From contig NW_023503493.1 in NCBI RefSeq assembly GCF_014529535.1, positions 10,820,001 through 10,884,000 on the forward strand: a stretch of 64,000 nt of DNA, written 5' to 3'. The position numbers and the translations under genes are program-made. Below are positions 57,556-64,000 of this stretch, one piece after another (the stretch's first letter is position 1; every line of letters starts with the position of its first letter). The notes under the pieces were generated by a model. It had not been told where the DNA came from, made no database searches, and was given only the letters and a program-made list of their open reading frames with translations. This stretch comes from Bradysia coprophila (lineage: Eukaryota; Arthropoda; Insecta; Diptera; Sciaridae).

Positions 57556-57715
57556 CAACGCACTTCAAGCAAAAGTGCTTCGATTGACACCTGACAAATA
57601 GAGTACTATTTTGTATGAAATTTTATCCCCACTCTTTTTAGTGTAAAATTTTCTATGGAGCACAGTCAAGTTTCAGTACCCTATTTAGAGGACAAATTTT
57701 GCTTGAAGTGCGTTG
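57556..57715. mobile_element. Miniature inverted-repeat element with 7-bp target duplication (copy B)
   Basis: Ends CAACGCACTTCAAGCAAAA and its complement TTTTGCTTGAAGTGCGTTG. Exact 7-bp direct repeat GTAAAAT on both sides (57549-57555, 57716-57722). 160 bp, without the TATAG array of copy A at 32060. Confidence 0.9.
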
Positions 57716-57739
57716 GTAAAATACTATTCGTAAGAGAAT

Positions 57740-57896
57740 ATTTTCCTTAGTATCGAACAAAACGCCTTCCGTCACCGTTTGCAAAAGTCTACTTTCCCTA
57801 GGATCGAATATACCGCCTTTGTGTTACCTTTTGTAAAACGAAATGTTTCTTAGGATCGAACACAACGCCTTTGCGTTACCTATTGAAAAAGGATAG
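57740..57896 (+). repeat. Three tandem ~52-bp repeats
   Basis: Units start TTTCCTTAGTATCGAAC, TTTCCCTAGGATCGAAT and TTTCTTAGGATCGAAC, each followed by ACNCCTTNCGTTACC-like sequence. Period about 52 bp. Confidence 0.85.
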
Positions 57897-58174
57897 AATC
57901 TATGGGTACAAGTTAAATTGCCAAGAAAATCGATAGAATGTGAAAGAAACGTCTAGAAAAGTCGCCAAATAATAAAGAAACGCAATACAGACAAAATTTT
58001 CCATTATTTGCATCTCTCCTGGTGACTCTCTGCTTCTCTCTGTCGATTTTTTTTGGCATTTCTTCAAACTTTGGCAATTTTTTCTTTTCTTGGCGATTTG
58101 ACTTTGGTGATTCTTCACGGGAATTCAACTTACTGTTAAATAAACAAAAACAAAAATCGTTCAAGTGAAGATCT

Positions 58175-58180
58175 TTTATT
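58175..58180 (-). terminator. Candidate poly(A) signal of the DEAD-box helicase gene
   Basis: AATAAA on the minus strand, ~560 bp after the helicase stop, giving a 3' UTR that includes a GT-rich tract (58390-58435). Other signals could be used. Confidence 0.35.
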
Positions 58181-58738
58181 CCAAAAACTCTAGTCATCAA
58201 AGAGTTTCGTTTCCATTTCTTTCTTTTTTTTCTTAGAAAACTAAATTCCACATAAATTAAACGTTAGATTAATTTAGCCAATTAATTATAATAATTAAAA
58301 TTGGATGGGTTTTGTTTGTACATTTTGAATTATCCGAATGAGTTCATTTACGATAAATAAAAATGGATGCATGGTTCTCCGATGTGTGGGTGTTCGTGTA
58401 TGTGTGTGTGTGTGCTCCAAGTGTGTGTGGCATACATGTCTAAGGTGCTAACAATGTTCATTTCTTTGTTTTGTTAGTTTTCTCAAAATTAATCACAGAA
58501 AGTGTATCCAATAATTCAAAATAAAAAAAATCAAAAATCAAAAAGAAAATAAGAAAAACGCCGAATGCGTATTAGATCAACCGATTCGGTGTGTTAGTGT
58601 TTTTTTGTTTTGTTTGATTGATTGTTTTGTCGTCCTCTGTTAGCTTCTCATTTCGATTTTAAAATTAATTCTACAAAATTACGCATTAACTTATCCTCTA
58701 AATGCCGATAGAAAATTTATAGATTAAATTCAAAAATT

Positions 58739-63855
<5,117 letters not shown>

Positions 63856-63921
63856 TTAGTGTCCTGAAAATGTCAAACTGTAGACAGAAGTATCATCGTT
63901 CCACACAGTTGGTTGGTAATT

Positions 63922-64000
63922 TTTGTTGAGAAAACTGAGGATAGGATTCAGACAGTAATACACGTGTGAACACCGAAGGTTTTTTTCTCATTAATTGATA
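63922..64000 (+). repeat. ~80-bp direct repeat, copy 2 (cut by window end)
   Basis: Same sequence as 61826-61903 with only a few changes, including TCTCATTAATTGATA at the end. Lies in the intron upstream of the first helicase exon seen and may continue beyond the window. Confidence 0.93.

Overview
This window looks like insect nuclear DNA, most likely a fly (Diptera). The signs are AT-rich sequence, short 60-70 nt GT-AG introns mixed with multi-kilobase ones, an insect odorant receptor pair, an insect DUF1091-type gene, and an integrin alpha chain of the Drosophila alpha-PS2 (inflated) type. No species can be named from sequence alone. There are no operons and no CRISPR arrays.

Layout. (1) 1-20850, plus strand: a long 5' intron, then ten constitutive exons and one 72-nt cassette exon of an integrin alpha gene. 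The N-terminal exons lie outside the window; the gene ends with the GFFKR cytoplasmic tail at 20850. Its introns carry a foldback element (6846-8455), a tandem-repeat element (2870-4236) and several copies of a ~100-bp dispersed repeat. (2) 20851-25570: 3' UTR and repeat-rich spacer. (3) 25570-29456: a tandem duplication of an odorant receptor gene. The first copy is a pseudogene with three separate lesions; the second is intact at 382 codons. (4) 29457-36266: spacer packed with short inverted-repeat elements and a tRNA-like repeat. (5) 36267-41656: a complete nine-exon SLC17-type (sialin/phosphate cotransporter-like) transporter with a hAT-like element in its second intron. (6) 41829-43233: a repeat element abutting the C-terminal half of a DUF1091-type gene. 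(7) 43768-52860, minus strand: a small gene with a divergent forkhead domain whose likely first coding exon (six codons) lies 8.3 kb upstream. The intron holds a 5.4-kb foldback structure and a hAT-like element with a clean 8-bp target duplication. (8) 53-58 kb: decayed gene pieces and short elements. (9) 58739-63838, minus strand: most of a p68/Rm62-type DEAD-box RNA helicase, with its first exon outside the window.

The genes show no common pathway: cell-matrix adhesion, olfaction, anion transport, a putative transcription factor and RNA unwinding sit side by side as expected of a eukaryotic chromosome. The most unusual content is the repeat fraction. Several elements have ends or cores built of short tandem units facing each other in opposite orientation, and some have identifiable 7- or 8-bp target duplications. 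I did not find a clearly new gene system. The best candidates for novelty are the divergent forkhead-like protein, the tandem-unit inverted elements and the two long foldback structures inside introns.
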